In this document: in pieces, positions 52,943 through 62,510 of the stretch | Layout: each line of letters opens with the position of its first letter | Position numbering within the stretch: position 1 is the first letter of the stretch | Assembly: GCA_016786565.1 (NCBI GenBank) | Contig: JAEUVY010000080.1 | Coordinates: 124,001 to 188,000 of the forward strand | From: Flavipsychrobacter sp. | GTDB lineage: Bacteria; Bacteroidota; Bacteroidia; Chitinophagales; Chitinophagaceae | Length of the DNA stretch: 64,000 nt | Direction: 5' to 3' | The notes under the pieces: generated by a model | What the model was told of the DNA's origin: nothing | What the model saw: the letters and a program-made list of their open reading frames with translations, nothing else | The model's database searches: none | Program-made: the position numbers and the translations under genes

Positions 52943-55180
52943 ATGCCCGATCTTTTGCACTTACCTCAAGCTGGTCGTATACAAACGGATCAGTTCGACT
53001 GTGCTGGCAAGAACCGGTTTCTCACGCCGGCAGCAATAGTTTTTGCTTCATTTCTGGCAGTTAACATCCCCAACAAAGCTTTTGCCGGCCGCAGCGATAG
53101 CCTGAGGAAAGTATTGCAGACGGCATCAGTTGCTGATACTACCCGGGCGCAGGCACTACTGGGAATGGCCTGGGAGTATAAGAACAGGAATACAAATTCT
53201 GATTCCATCCGGCATTATTCTGATGCCGCGCTGAAACTTTCGGCACGTATTGGTTACACCCGGGGCGAGGCACTGGCGCACATGTATGAGGGCATTGCCG
53301 ATGTGCTGGACCAGAACTACGACAAGGCACAGGCCAACCTGATGAAGGCCTGGGCGGTGATGGAAAAACAGCCGCCATCGAAAGATGTAAACGAGCTGCT
53401 GCACAACATAGGATTGGTCTATTACATGCAGACGAAATTTCCGGAAGCTATTGCTTACTTCGAGCGATCCAAAAAGTCGGCGAAGGATATTGGCAACGAC
53501 AGCCGTGTGGCCCGCGCCTATTTTTACCTCGGCGATATCTACAACGACATGGGCAATTTTGCCGCGTCGCTGAAAGAGTACCTGGGTGCACTGAAGATAT
53601 ATGAGACATTGGGTGCCACCAACTCAGCATCCAACTGCTATACCAACATTGCCACACTATATGCTCAACTGAAAGAGTTTGACAAGGCGCGGGAATATGT
53701 GGGCAAAAGTCCGAAGAGTTTTGAGAGTTCCACCAATCCGCAAGAGGTATATCAAAACTATGCTAACATAGGGTTTGTATACAGCCTGATGGAAGACTAC
53801 CAGAAAGCGCTGGAACTGTTCAATAGGGGTTTGCGTCTTACAGACTCTATGGGCGACGAATACTGGAATACGGTATTTCTCACCAATACTGCCGAAATAT
53901 ACACTACCACCAAACAACCGGCCAAAGCACTGGCTGCATATGAGGTTGTGTTGAAGCGGCAAAAGACTGTTCCGGATGTGAATTTTGTTCTGTCGGCCCA
54001 TTCGGGTATGGGGCGCATACTGTTTGAACAAGGCAAGAAAAGAGAGGGAGTGGCACACATGCAGGAGGCGCTGAAGCTGATGCAACAGACGGGGCAGAAG
54101 AAGCTGGCCATGGAGACATCGGGCGAGCTGGCCAATATGTATGAGGCCACCGGCGACTACAAAAAAGCTTTGGAGCTGTCGCATACCTATCAGCGCTACA
54201 AAGACAGCCTGTTTAATGCCGACAACGAAAGGAAGATACAGAAGATACAGTATGACCACGACCTTGAAAAAAAGCAACTGCAGATACAGGAGCTGAAAAA
54301 GACCAGGGACATACAGGCATCATTCGCACGCAAGATGAAAATAGCCCTGGTAGTGCTGTTGGCGAGTACAGTATTGCTCATCACTATGCTGGTACTGTTC
54401 TACAGAAAGAAACGATCTGAAAAACGGGCAAAGGAAAAAGTGCAGGGGCAAAAAGAACAATTGCAGTTGCAGGCCAGCCGCCTTGAAGAGCTGAACCACT
54501 TTAAAGACAAGACCTTCTCGGTGCTGTCGCACGACCTGCGGGGCCCCATCAATTCGATTACCGCCGCCATTCAGATGCTGAATAATAAGCAGCTGACCAC
54601 CGAGGAATATGAGATACTGAAACCCGACATCAACAACCAGCTAAGCACGCTGAACCTGCTGCTGGACAATGTGCTGATGTGGGCACGCAGCTATATGCAG
54701 GAAACCAAGGCATCGGACCCGGCGCCTACAGATATCGTTCAGCTGATAGGCGGAAACCTTTCGTTGTTGGGTGAGACCGCCGAGCGCAAGCAGATAACCC
54801 TCACAGGCACCACTGGCGCGCCGGTCATGGCTTTTTGCGATGGCGGCCAGATCAACATTGTGTTGCGCAACCTTATCATGAACGCGCTCAAGTTCACAGC
54901 AGCGGGTGGTAGCGTATCGGTGCAGTGTTCTGAGGTGGCGAACACGGTGCGCATTACGGTGACCGATACCGGTGTGGGTATGGATGCCGAACAACTGGAA
55001 AGCCTGTTCACCGCAAAAGACGGACGAAACACCTATGGCACCGAGGGTGAGCGCGGCATTGGTCTGGGGTTGCTACTGTGCCAGGAATTTGTGCGGGTGA
55101 ATGACGGCACTATTGAGGTGCAGAGCGAAAAAGGAAAGGGCAGCACGTTTGTAGTGACCCTGCCGGTCGCCTGCCCCTAA
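52943..55180 (+). CDS. TPR-containing sensor histidine kinase
   Basis: A 745-residue kinase. A probable TM or signal at about residues 28-48 is followed by about eight TPR units (60-430) rich in the A-x-x-x-Y-x-x-G pattern. A coiled-coil stretch (430-450, 490-520) flanks a TM helix (KIALVVLLASTVLLITMLVLFY). The kinase core has H-box SVLSHDLRGPINSI, N-box IVLRNLIMNALKFT, DTGVGM and ERGIGLGLLLCQ. This periplasmic-TPR layout (as in the Bacteroidota class related to ComP/LytS-type sensors) suggests sensing through protein partners. A TATCTTTA box lies 18 bases upstream of the ATG. No response regulator is next to it. Confidence 0.88.
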   Translation: MPDLLHLPQAGRIQTDQFDCAGKNRFLTPAAIVFASFLAVNIPNKAFAGRSDSLRKVLQTASVADTTRAQALLGMAWEYKNRNTNSDSIRHYSDAALKLSARIGYTRGEALAHMYEGIADVLDQNYDKAQANLMKAWAVMEKQPPSKDVNELLHNIGLVYYMQTKFPEAIAYFERSKKSAKDIGNDSRVARAYFYLGDIYNDMGNFAASLKEYLGALKIYETLGATNSASNCYTNIATLYAQLKEFDKAREYVGKSPKSFESSTNPQEVYQNYANIGFVYSLMEDYQKALELFNRGLRLTDSMGDEYWNTVFLTNTAEIYTTTKQPAKALAAYEVVLKRQKTVPDVNFVLSAHSGMGRILFEQGKKREGVAHMQEALKLMQQTGQKKLAMETSGELANMYEATGDYKKALELSHTYQRYKDSLFNADNERKIQKIQYDHDLEKKQLQIQELKKTRDIQASFARKMKIALVVLLASTVLLITMLVLFYRKKRSEKRAKEKVQGQKEQLQLQASRLEELNHFKDKTFSVLSHDLRGPINSITAAIQMLNNKQLTTEEYEILKPDINNQLSTLNLLLDNVLMWARSYMQETKASDPAPTDIVQLIGGNLSLLGETAERKQITLTGTTGAPVMAFCDGGQINIVLRNLIMNALKFTAAGGSVSVQCSEVANTVRITVTDTGVGMDAEQLESLFTAKDGRNTYGTEGERGIGLGLLLCQEFVRVNDGTIEVQSEKGKGSTFVVTLPVACP

Positions 55181-55605
55181 CTACTGTGGTCTGATACGAT
55201 GACCCACTCTCCCTTTATCTTGCGCAGCACCAAAGTGTATGAGCCTGAGACATCGCCGGCCTTGCGTGCCAGCGACCATTTGCCCACCACAAAGTAGTAT
55301 TGACGAGACAGCCTTTTGCAGCTAAGTATGGTAGAGGTGAGTGTGCCCATGTGGTCGGCATCGGGGTAGCTCTTTTTGTAACGGGCCAGTGTGCCTGCAT
55401 AACCATATGACGGCCCCTTTGAACCTATGAACAGCAGGCTGTCATGCTCCCAGTAGCCGTGCATGTACCCTTCTATGTTGCCCTTGTTCCACCGGGTGAC
55501 CTGCGCGGCCAGCATGCTGCGAATAGCCCGCTCGTTGCGCCCTCCCGCGGAGGCAGACAGTGACATAGCAACCAATAACACCATGATAAAACTAAACTGC
55601 CTCAT
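55177..55605 (-). CDS. Exported NTF2/SnoaL-like protein
   Basis: A 142-residue protein from the ATG at 55605 with a signal peptide (FSFIMVLLVAMSLSASAGG). The mature domain resembles the DUF4440/SnoaL-like nuclear-transport-factor-2 fold: a helical start, AAQVTRWNKGNIEGYMHGYW, then a curved beta sheet ending VLRKIKGEWVIVSDHSS. Such domains act as small ligand-binding or enzyme-accessory proteins; the ligand is unknown. Its start overlaps the stop of the 71-residue membrane gene (ATGA), so they are translated together; its 3' end overlaps the TPR kinase by 4 bases in convergent order. Confidence 0.75.
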   Translation of the reverse strand: MRQFSFIMVLLVAMSLSASAGGRNERAIRSMLAAQVTRWNKGNIEGYMHGYWEHDSLLFIGSKGPSYGYAGTLARYKKSYPDADHMGTLTSTILSCKRLSRQYYFVVGKWSLARKAGDVSGSYTLVLRKIKGEWVIVSDHSS

Positions 55606-55817
55606 AGTCTGTGTTTTTCGGGGTCGTAGTTGAGGTGATAGTAAGGAGAATCGGGGGTGAAGAACCAGGCCGCCAGGTACACAAGCAAACCCAGCACCAG
55701 CAGCCATATACCCCACCGGCGACTACTGCCGCCATCGTTCACATACCGGAACATGAGCACAAGGCCACTAAGAACCAGGATAGTACCTATATATATGACT
55801 GCCAGCAGATCGCCCAT
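55602..55817 (-). CDS. Small two-helix membrane protein
   Basis: A 71-residue peptide with two transmembrane segments (LLAVIYIGTILVLSGLVLMF and WGIWLLVLGLLVYLAAWF) and a polar tail ending in EKHRL. Function unknown. Translationally coupled (ATGA) to the exported NTF2-like gene downstream. Confidence 0.7.
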   Translation of the reverse strand: MGDLLAVIYIGTILVLSGLVLMFRYVNDGGSSRRWGIWLLVLGLLVYLAAWFFTPDSPYYHLNYDPEKHRL

Positions 55818-55908
55818 TTTCTTTTCACACAGTTTTGGGGCTGCAATATCGGAAAATATGCATTAAAGCAATTGTCAATAACTATCAGTTAGCAATCTCA
55901 GCGGGCGC

Positions 55909-57327
55909 TTACTTCTTTTTCCTGTATTTGGCTATCAGGTCGGCGACAGACGGCCTCATCAGGAACTCAGGATTGAGCTCTGTGAACAGTTTCAGCTTCT
56001 TAGGTGCCATTTCCAGGGCAGTTTCCAGTTGCAGCAGGGCTTCTTTTGCCTTGCCCATCTCCAGCAGGGCTGCCGCGTGGAAGTAGTGGAAATCGCCTTT
56101 TTCGCCGCAATGTTCGGTAGCTACCTGCAGTTGCAAAATGGCCTCGTCGTAGTAACCGGCCAGGTACAATCCGCGCACGAGGGATACCCAAGTGGTCTTA
56201 TTGTCCGGCTTCAGGCGCACCGCGTTGAGGTAACAAACCAGTGCTTCGCTCTTCACATCCAGCTCCATGAGGCAGTTGCCTATAGCCATGCAGTAGGAAG
56301 CATTGTCTTTATCGAGGTGCAGCGCCACCGAGAAGGACTTTATCGCCTTTTCCCATTGTTTCTCGCGGGTGTAGGTCTCGCCTATCTTATAAAAAATGCT
56401 ATCGTCCTGCGGGCTCAGTTGCGATGCCTGCCTGTAGTATTGGCGGGCGCGTGTATAATCTTTCTTCTTCTCCCAGCAATAGCCCATTGCCTCAAAGATC
56501 ACGTCTTCGGGCTTGCCTATCTCCATGTGCTTCTCCAATACCTCCAATGCGGGTTCGTACTGGCGCAGACGCATGAAGGCATCGGCCATGTTGCGGTAGG
56601 CAAATTCAAATTTTTCGTCGATGGCCACACAGAACTGGTAGGCATCTATCGCTTTCTCATACAACTTCAAACCCTGGTAAGCGGCACCCAGATTGAACCA
56701 GGCAAGCGCGTTGTAGGGATCTTCGTCGGTGAGGTTGGTATGTATGGTCACGCTTTCGTCCAGACGGCCGGTGAATTCGGCCCAGAAGCAGATCTTCTGC
56801 AGAGCCTCTTCGTTGCGGCGGTCTATCTGTATCACCCTCTTCAACGTATTGAATACGGCGTCAAAATCTTCGCCTTCGTCATATACATCAGAAAGTTCCA
56901 GCAATATCTCCACTTTGTCTTTGCCACCAAAGTTCTCTGACTGCTGCTCCAGCCATAGCGCGGCCTGCGGCTGACGGAACTGGGACATAAGGATATCGGA
57001 GCGCAGCAATACGGCATCGAGGTTGCGCATATCGAACTGCTCCATCTCATCAAGCGCACGCAGCGCCTGACCGTATTTCTGCGATTGTGTCAGTATCTCG
57101 GCTTTCAGCAACAATATTGATGCTGAAAAAGGATAATAAGTTCCGGCTATTTCGCAGGCGGTAAGTGCCTGCTCTTCGTTGCTGCTGCTAAAGAAATACT
57201 CTATCACCCTTTCAAACTCCTCTTCATCCAATATGGTAGATGATTCACCTTTCCTCAACTGTTCATAGCGGTGCAGGGTATCTTCAAATGGCCCCCATTC
57301 ATCATCATTAAAATCGTCCTCAAACAT
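55909..57327 (-). CDS. TPR-repeat protein of unknown function
   Basis: A 472-residue soluble protein from the ATG at 57327 (the two residues before it would need a GTG). After an acidic head (FEDDFNDDEWGPFEDTLHRY) come about eleven tetratricopeptide units, each about 34 residues, for example around residues 200-235 (AWFNLGAAYQGLKLYEKAID), which form a solenoid for protein contacts. The basic tail is RPSVADLIAKYRKKK. No enzyme domain. It does not belong to an operon with the downstream membrane gene (about 90 bases between). Confidence 0.85.
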   Translation of the reverse strand: MFEDDFNDDEWGPFEDTLHRYEQLRKGESSTILDEEEFERVIEYFFSSSNEEQALTACEIAGTYYPFSASILLLKAEILTQSQKYGQALRALDEMEQFDMRNLDAVLLRSDILMSQFRQPQAALWLEQQSENFGGKDKVEILLELSDVYDEGEDFDAVFNTLKRVIQIDRRNEEALQKICFWAEFTGRLDESVTIHTNLTDEDPYNALAWFNLGAAYQGLKLYEKAIDAYQFCVAIDEKFEFAYRNMADAFMRLRQYEPALEVLEKHMEIGKPEDVIFEAMGYCWEKKKDYTRARQYYRQASQLSPQDDSIFYKIGETYTREKQWEKAIKSFSVALHLDKDNASYCMAIGNCLMELDVKSEALVCYLNAVRLKPDNKTTWVSLVRGLYLAGYYDEAILQLQVATEHCGEKGDFHYFHAAALLEMGKAKEALLQLETALEMAPKKLKLFTELNPEFLMRPSVADLIAKYRKKK

Positions 57328-57494
57328 AAGCACATTGATTTATACCAAAGTTACTCAAAATAGCATAGCCTGTGAGTGGGGCTATGTTACCTGAGTGTCA
57401 AAATACACACATTGTTAACAATAGGCATATCAATAAAAATTCTATCGCAGGCGTTTACGGGGCATTTTAACAATAACAGGCGCAGGGAAATGCG

Positions 57495-57502
57495 TACCTT
57501 TG
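57495..57502 (+). promoter_or_regulatory. Promoter -7 element of ssrA
   Basis: TACCTTTG is an exact TAnnTTTG. Transcription would begin near 57509, about 85 bases before the mature tmRNA 5' end, so the transcript would need processing (RNase P). Confidence 0.55.
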
Positions 57503-57593
57503 CACCGGTTCTTTTACATCATTGCCGCCTATGAACCTGATGCTGCATGCCCGCAGCGCAGGACTGAAGCGGCAACTGTACCTAAACAAGACC

Positions 57594-57960
57594 GGGGCCG
57601 ACCGGTTTTGACAGCATAGGGCAGGGTATGTAAGCATGTGGTGCGTTGTGTAGTTAGCACCTTAATCTGAATGCTCAACTTTCGAATGGCGAATACTCTT
57701 ACGCCATGGCTGCCTAATCAGAGATTAGCGTAGTCATTATGGCCGCCGGGAATGCTGCCTGTTGCAGTCCCCGCCGCCCAATCAACCAAATGACAGGATA
57801 GGCTTGTGCCCGCTGCGTGCACCGGATGAAAACCATAGCAGATAAGGAAACTGTTGGTTCGTTCTGCCCCGGCCGGTTCCCGACAATTAATGCAGAAATA
57901 AACATGTAGAAAGCATATCGGGCATATGTTTGGACGCGGGTTCGACTCCCACCGGCTCCA
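57594..57960 (+). ncRNA. ssrA: Transfer-messenger RNA (tmRNA)
   Basis: A 367-base RNA that rescues stalled ribosomes. The acceptor arm GGGGCCG (57594-57600) pairs with CGGCTCC (57953-57959) plus discriminator A; the T-arm GCGGGTTCGACTCCCAC is intact and the 5' part reads ACCGGTTTTGACAGC, a strong tmRNA mark. The CCA is not encoded. The mRNA-like part is AAT GGC GAA TAC TCT TAC GCC ATG GCT GCC TAA (57685-57717), tag Asn-Gly-Glu-Tyr-Ser-Tyr-Ala-Met-Ala-Ala (only the resume codon is less than certain). Tags ending in A-M-A-A or A-L-A-A are usual. The tmRNA 3' end is a common island integration site. Confidence 0.95.
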
Positions 57961-57961
57961 C

Positions 57962-58012
57962 AAAATGAGGAAGGGTGCGCAGAGCGAGAGCGATGCCACC
58001 CTGTCTCATTTT
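57962..58012 (+). terminator. Terminator-like hairpin of ssrA
   Basis: AAAATGAG pairs with CTCATTTT (57962-57969, 58005-58012) and inside it AGGGTG with CACCCT (57972-57977, 57997-58002). It follows the tmRNA 3' end at once; the run after it is TCCCCTTTC rather than pure T. Confidence 0.6.
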
Positions 58013-58091
58013 CCCCTTTCAGCCGCTGCAGCTTCTTCAGCGAAGGCGGCTCCGCTCCCACTCTGTTCCCCGCTCATAAAAATTTTTATTA

Positions 58092-58370
58092 CTGCGCAGT
58101 TTTGTGTTAATCCATTGATTCTCAATAAAAAGGTGGGAAGCAGGTGCGCAGTTTGCTTCCCACTGCTTCCCAAAACCTGCGCACTTCTTCTCACTTTCTT
58201 CCCATCCCGAAAGCTTTCGGGACAAGCAGGGTGAGAAGTAGATTACAATCACCATATATGCCTCTTAACCTCATTTTCTGCAACATCAATACAAGTTACA
58301 ACCAGCATAACTACTGGACAAAAAGAAAATCTGTGATAGTGCGTTTTGTGCAATGTCATAAAAAAAGCCC
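58092..58370 (+). repeat. Dispersed repeat R1, copy D
   Basis: About 280 bp. It keeps the start CTGCGCAG, the block TTCCCAAAACCTGCGCACTT, the arms CTTCTCAC/GTGAGAAG and the signature AAAAGAAAATCTGTGATAG (within 58319-58350). Its loop is different: the palindrome TCCCGAAAGCTTTCGGGA now lies between the arms. It marks the left side of the restriction-modification block. 57961-58533 holds no gene. Confidence 0.85.
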
Positions 58371-58443
58371 TGAAGGGGCGGCATGACTATAGAAAAATGA
58401 CCACCGCACCACCCGAACCCCGAAGGGGTGATATGATTATATG
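58369..58443 (+). repeat. R4: short GGGG/CCCC hairpins
   Basis: Two palindromic units: CCCTGAAGGGGCGGCATGAC and CCCCGAAGGGGTGATATGAT (58371-58390, 58419-58438), joined by an A-rich spacer. The same unit occurs twice inverted at 63853-63926, on the far side of the block. They look like REP-type hairpins. Confidence 0.75.
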
Positions 58444-58533
58444 AAGGGCGCAGCAGGTCGATGCGGCAACAAAGAATACATATAATACACAAAAGATGTA
58501 ATTTTATCTTTTTATCAAACCCCACCTCGAAAC

Positions 58534-58854
58534 ATGATAGTATATTCCTCCATATCCCGAAAAGAATTTGCAAACCTCATCGGGCAATTGCCTGCAAAGA
58601 TCCCGAGTTTCTCAGGCAGAACGTTCTATTACGACATTAATCTACAGGGCGATTATATTCACTTAAAAAGAGGTTCCAATGATGCTGAAGTGCGCATCAA
58701 GCTCAAGGAGTTGCATGAAGCCTACTGTAGATTAGAACGGATAGACACCGCCATGATAAGACCTTACATTACCGGCAGGGTATATTCACCATCGTGTGCC
58801 TTGTTGGTGGCCATGAAGCTATACCACCCCGATGGCCGCCGCACTACCCTCTGA
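58534..58854 (+). CDS. Small protein upstream of the type IIG gene, unknown function
   Basis: A 106-residue soluble protein; the ATG at 58534 is a good start and a TATCTTTT box lies 22 bases before it. Sequence is mixed alpha/beta with a basic HLKRGSNDAEVRIKLKELHE segment near the middle and a C-terminal MKLYHPDGRR. I do not recognise it; a controller role for the restriction gene (71 bases downstream) is possible but there is no helix-turn-helix. Confidence 0.5.
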   Translation: MIVYSSISRKEFANLIGQLPAKIPSFSGRTFYYDINLQGDYIHLKRGSNDAEVRIKLKELHEAYCRLERIDTAMIRPYITGRVYSPSCALLVAMKLYHPDGRRTTL

Positions 58855-58903
58855 CCCCAACTACCTAAACCGCTAGTTATACACAGCAACACACTGTTGC
58901 CGC

Positions 58904-58911
58904 TAAATTTG
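58904..58911 (+). promoter_or_regulatory. Promoter -7 element of the restriction-modification gene
   Basis: TAAATTTG is an exact TAnnTTTG, 14 bases before the ATG at 58926. Confidence 0.55.
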
Positions 58912-58925
58912 TATTTTACAATCTC

Positions 58926-61900
58926 ATGCAACTACAGATACTGAAGCCCAATAAAGCACTGAATAAGGCATACCTTAAAGAAAAGGTAAGCCGCAATAAT
59001 ATTGAGACCTTTAAGGCAAACCTGAAAACGCTGTTATCCAAGATCAAAGAAGGGGAAAGTGAGGAGCACCACAAGTATCCTGTTGCCGATTTTCTGAACG
59101 ATACCTGGTACAAAGACGCCTATTATATCAACACAAAAGACCGGGCCGACTTTGTAATACATAACGGCAAGACCGCCAAAGACACTGCCGGTGTCATTTT
59201 GGAAGTGAAAAGCCCCACCAACACCGCTGAGATGATATCGGAAGAGAAGCCTAATAAAAAGGCTTTGCAGGAACTGGTGCTGTATTACCTGCGTGAGCGA
59301 ATAGAACACAACAACATAGAAATAAAACATCTCATCGTCACCAACATAAACGAGTGGTATGTGTTTGACGAGGTTTGGTTTGAGAAGAATGTTTTTAGGA
59401 ATGCCAAGCTGAAGAAGGAATACGAACTGTACAAACAAAGCGGTAAAGACACAAAGTTTTTCTATGATAGCGTGGCTCGCCCTGCGATAGATGCAATTAC
59501 CGAGCCACTTGTTTGCGCCTACTTCAACATAAAAGACTACGAGCGGATAGCCAATAATGCCGATAACACCGATGACAATAAGCTGATACCCTTGTACAAG
59601 CTATTGTCGCCAACGCATTTGCTGAAGCAGCCATTCGCCAATGATAGTAATTCGCTCGATACCAAGTTCTATACCGAGCTGCTGCATATTATAGGACTGG
59701 AAGAGGTGAAGGATGGGGGGAAGAAACTGATTCAGCGGAAGGAAAAAAGCGACCCGGCATCTCTGCTGGAAAGTGCCATTGTTAAGTTGGAAGACAAAGA
59801 CAGCCTCCGCAATATAACAGGAGTGTCGGCATTTGGGGCCAACCGCGAAGAGCAATTGTTCAACGTGGCTTTGGAGTTGTGCATCACCTGGGTAAACCGG
59901 ATTCTGTTCATTAAGTTGCTGGAGGGCCAATTGGTCACTTACAACAAGGGCAACAAGGATTACAGGTTCATGAATCCGAAGGTGATCTTCGACTATGATG
60001 AACTCAATAACCTGTTTTTTCAGGTGCTTGCCGAAAGGCCGGCCAACCGAAGAGCTAACGTAAAGGACAAGTTCAAAAATGTACCCTATCTCAATAGTTC
60101 TTTGTTTGAACGTACGGCATTGGAGCGGGAGGCGATAGAAATAGATGTGTTGGACAACAGAAGCCAACTGCCAATACATGGTACAACAGTGCTGAAGGAT
60201 GAACATGGAAAGAGACGGACCGGCAGCTACACGACCCTGCACTATCTGCTCGACTTCTTAGATGCCTACGACTTTAGCAGCGATGGTGGTGAGGAGATAC
60301 AGGAAGAAAATAAAAACCTAATCAACGCGTCTGTGCTGGGCCTTATCTTCGAAAAGATAAACGGCTACAAAGACGGATCGTTCTTTACACCCGGCTTCAT
60401 CACCATGTATATGTGCCGCGAGACCATCAGGCGCGCGGTGTTGCAGAAGTTCAGGGAGGTTAAGGGCTGGGATTGTGCGACGCTCGATGAGCTACACGAC
60501 AGAATAGACGTAAAGGAAAAAACCGAGGCCAATGCCATTATCAACAGTTTGCGTATTTGCGACCCCGCAGTGGGTAGTGGCCACTTTCTGGTATCGGCGC
60601 TGAACGAGTTGATAGCCATTAAAAGCGAATTGAAAATACTGCAGGACAGGCAACACAAGACCCTGCGCGACTATAATGTGGAGGTGGTGAATGACGAACT
60701 GGTGGTGACAGATGAGGACGGTAATTTGCTGGACTATAACCCGCACAATAAAGAGAGCCAGCGGGTGCAGGAGGCGTTGTTTCATGAGAAGGAAACACTG
60801 ATTGAAAATTGCCTGTTTGGTGTGGATATTAACCCGAACTCGGTGAAAATATGCCGCCTGCGCCTGTGGATAGAGTTGCTGAAAAACACTTACTATACCG
60901 CCGAGAGCAACTATGCAGAATTAGAGACGCTTCCGAATATTGACATCAACATAAAATGCGGCAACTCACTTATAAGCCGTTTTGCATTGGATGCTGATCT
61001 GGGGCAGGCGCTGAAAAAAAGCAAATGGAATATTGAGACCTATCGCATAGCCGTGCAGAACTACCGTAATGCACAGAATAAGGAGGAAAAGCGCGAAATG
61101 GAACGCCTTATTGAAGATATTAAAGGCAACTTCCGAACAGAAATAGGGAATAACGACCCTAAGGTGAAAAAACTGCAAAAGGTGAATACTGAGTATTACC
61201 AAAAATATCAGGCAGGAACCCTTTTTGATGCCAAATTGACTAAAGAACAACGCAAAGACAAGGCAGATCTTGAGACAACTATTGCAAAGTTGGATGGTGA
61301 TATAAAAGCAATAAAAGGAAATAGGATATTCCACGATGCCTTTGAGTGGCGATTCGAATTTCCCGAAGTATTGGATGGTGAGGGTAATTTTACCGGCTTT
61401 GACATAATTATTGGAAATCCCCCTTACGTTCCATTAGAAAGCTTTTCGGATTTTCAGCGTGATTTTTTTCGGTCAAAATATGAGCAACTTGAGAGGAAAT
61501 TTGAAACTTCTGTAATGTTTTTTCTCGAAGGATTGAGGATAATGTCTGAGGGAGGGACGCTTGGATATATTGCACCGGTTACTTGGCAAACTGGAGAGAA
61601 TTATTCAAGATTTCGAGAATATATTATTACCCAACGTGGAATTCAGAAAATCGTAAACTTGCCGTTTAATATTTTCATCGATGCGTATGTTGAGACTGCG
61701 ATTTACTTTCTCACAAATAAGGTAAGTGAAAAGTACTCGATATATAGTTTCAACAAGAGCGACGCCATAGATTCATTTGATGAAATTGCATTCACTCAAA
61801 TCCCAATTTCCCTGATTCAGCCTCAAAAATTCAAATTAGTTTTGAACCCATTTGTGCACAAAATATTAGCCAGATTAGGGAACGAAAATAAAAGGCTATT

Positions 61901-62510
61901 AGGCGAAATATCTGTGTCTACTCAAGGGTTAGCAGGTAGTTGTTATACTGAGATACCAGAAACAGAATTGTCATATCCATTCCTTTCAAAAGGTAATGTC
62001 TACAACTATACGTTGCAAGTTGAAAGTGTTTACCAGACTAGTTTAGAAGATAAACCGTCATTAAAAGTCTTTTATAATGCACATCCGAAAATATTAATTC
62101 GAAGAATTATTAGTCGGCAAAATCGGTTGACTGTTGGATATACTGACAAAAGGATGGTTTTTAAAAAGGATATCAACCCGTTTATTTTATGTGATGATGA
62201 ATTTGATACCAAATACGTTTTGGCTCTACTTGCAAGTAAATTGGTTTCTTTCCTGTATTTAAATATGTCATCAATCGCCACGAAAGATGATTTCCGTCAA
62301 ACAACCTTAGCTGAGTTGCGAGAAATTCCAATTCCGCGATGTGACAAGTTCACTCAAAGTCAAATTATTGAAAAGGTTGATCAGATCCTAGCTGCGAAAG
62401 CTGAGCAGTATGATGCCGACGTTTCCGAATACGAGAGTGTTATCGATCGCTTTGTATATAAATTGTATTGTTTAACAGAGGAAGAAATTAGAATAGTTGA
62501 GGGTGCATGA
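58926..62510 (+). CDS. Type IIG (Eco57I-like) restriction-modification enzyme
   Basis: A 1194-residue single-chain nuclease plus N6-adenine methyltransferase. The N-terminal nuclease domain shows a PD-(D/E)xK arrangement: Asp75 in DRADFVIHN and Glu93-x-Lys95 in ILEVKSPTN. A helical linker (100-530) follows. The methylase has motif I DPAVGSGHFLVSA (about 545-557) and catalytic NPPY at 831-834; the last third is the target-recognition region. The order and length fit Eco57I-type IIG enzymes. The DNA is a mosaic: from about 61.3 kb on it becomes plainly A/T-rich, unlike the first two thirds. The stop at 62508-62510 is followed by a short tail in another frame. Target sequence unknown. Confidence 0.93.
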   Translation: MQLQILKPNKALNKAYLKEKVSRNNIETFKANLKTLLSKIKEGESEEHHKYPVADFLNDTWYKDAYYINTKDRADFVIHNGKTAKDTAGVILEVKSPTNTAEMISEEKPNKKALQELVLYYLRERIEHNNIEIKHLIVTNINEWYVFDEVWFEKNVFRNAKLKKEYELYKQSGKDTKFFYDSVARPAIDAITEPLVCAYFNIKDYERIANNADNTDDNKLIPLYKLLSPTHLLKQPFANDSNSLDTKFYTELLHIIGLEEVKDGGKKLIQRKEKSDPASLLESAIVKLEDKDSLRNITGVSAFGANREEQLFNVALELCITWVNRILFIKLLEGQLVTYNKGNKDYRFMNPKVIFDYDELNNLFFQVLAERPANRRANVKDKFKNVPYLNSSLFERTALEREAIEIDVLDNRSQLPIHGTTVLKDEHGKRRTGSYTTLHYLLDFLDAYDFSSDGGEEIQEENKNLINASVLGLIFEKINGYKDGSFFTPGFITMYMCRETIRRAVLQKFREVKGWDCATLDELHDRIDVKEKTEANAIINSLRICDPAVGSGHFLVSALNELIAIKSELKILQDRQHKTLRDYNVEVVNDELVVTDEDGNLLDYNPHNKESQRVQEALFHEKETLIENCLFGVDINPNSVKICRLRLWIELLKNTYYTAESNYAELETLPNIDINIKCGNSLISRFALDADLGQALKKSKWNIETYRIAVQNYRNAQNKEEKREMERLIEDIKGNFRTEIGNNDPKVKKLQKVNTEYYQKYQAGTLFDAKLTKEQRKDKADLETTIAKLDGDIKAIKGNRIFHDAFEWRFEFPEVLDGEGNFTGFDIIIGNPPYVPLESFSDFQRDFFRSKYEQLERKFETSVMFFLEGLRIMSEGGTLGYIAPVTWQTGENYSRFREYIITQRGIQKIVNLPFNIFIDAYVETAIYFLTNKVSEKYSIYSFNKSDAIDSFDEIAFTQIPISLIQPQKFKLVLNPFVHKILARLGNENKRLLGEISVSTQGLAGSCYTEIPETELSYPFLSKGNVYNYTLQVESVYQTSLEDKPSLKVFYNAHPKILIRRIISRQNRLTVGYTDKRMVFKKDINPFILCDDEFDTKYVLALLASKLVSFLYLNMSSIATKDDFRQTTLAELREIPIPRCDKFTQSQIIEKVDQILAAKAEQYDADVSEYESVIDRFVYKLYCLTEEEIRIVEGA

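Noticed and set aside
53657..54277. Minus-strand 206-residue frame within the TPR kinase
   Set aside because: Antisense shadow of well-formed TPR repeats; no start context, and composition mirrors the sense gene.
57531..57611. Short ORF starting at 57531 upstream of and into ssrA
   Set aside because: It would run into the mature tmRNA acceptor arm; no ribosome site; most likely chance.
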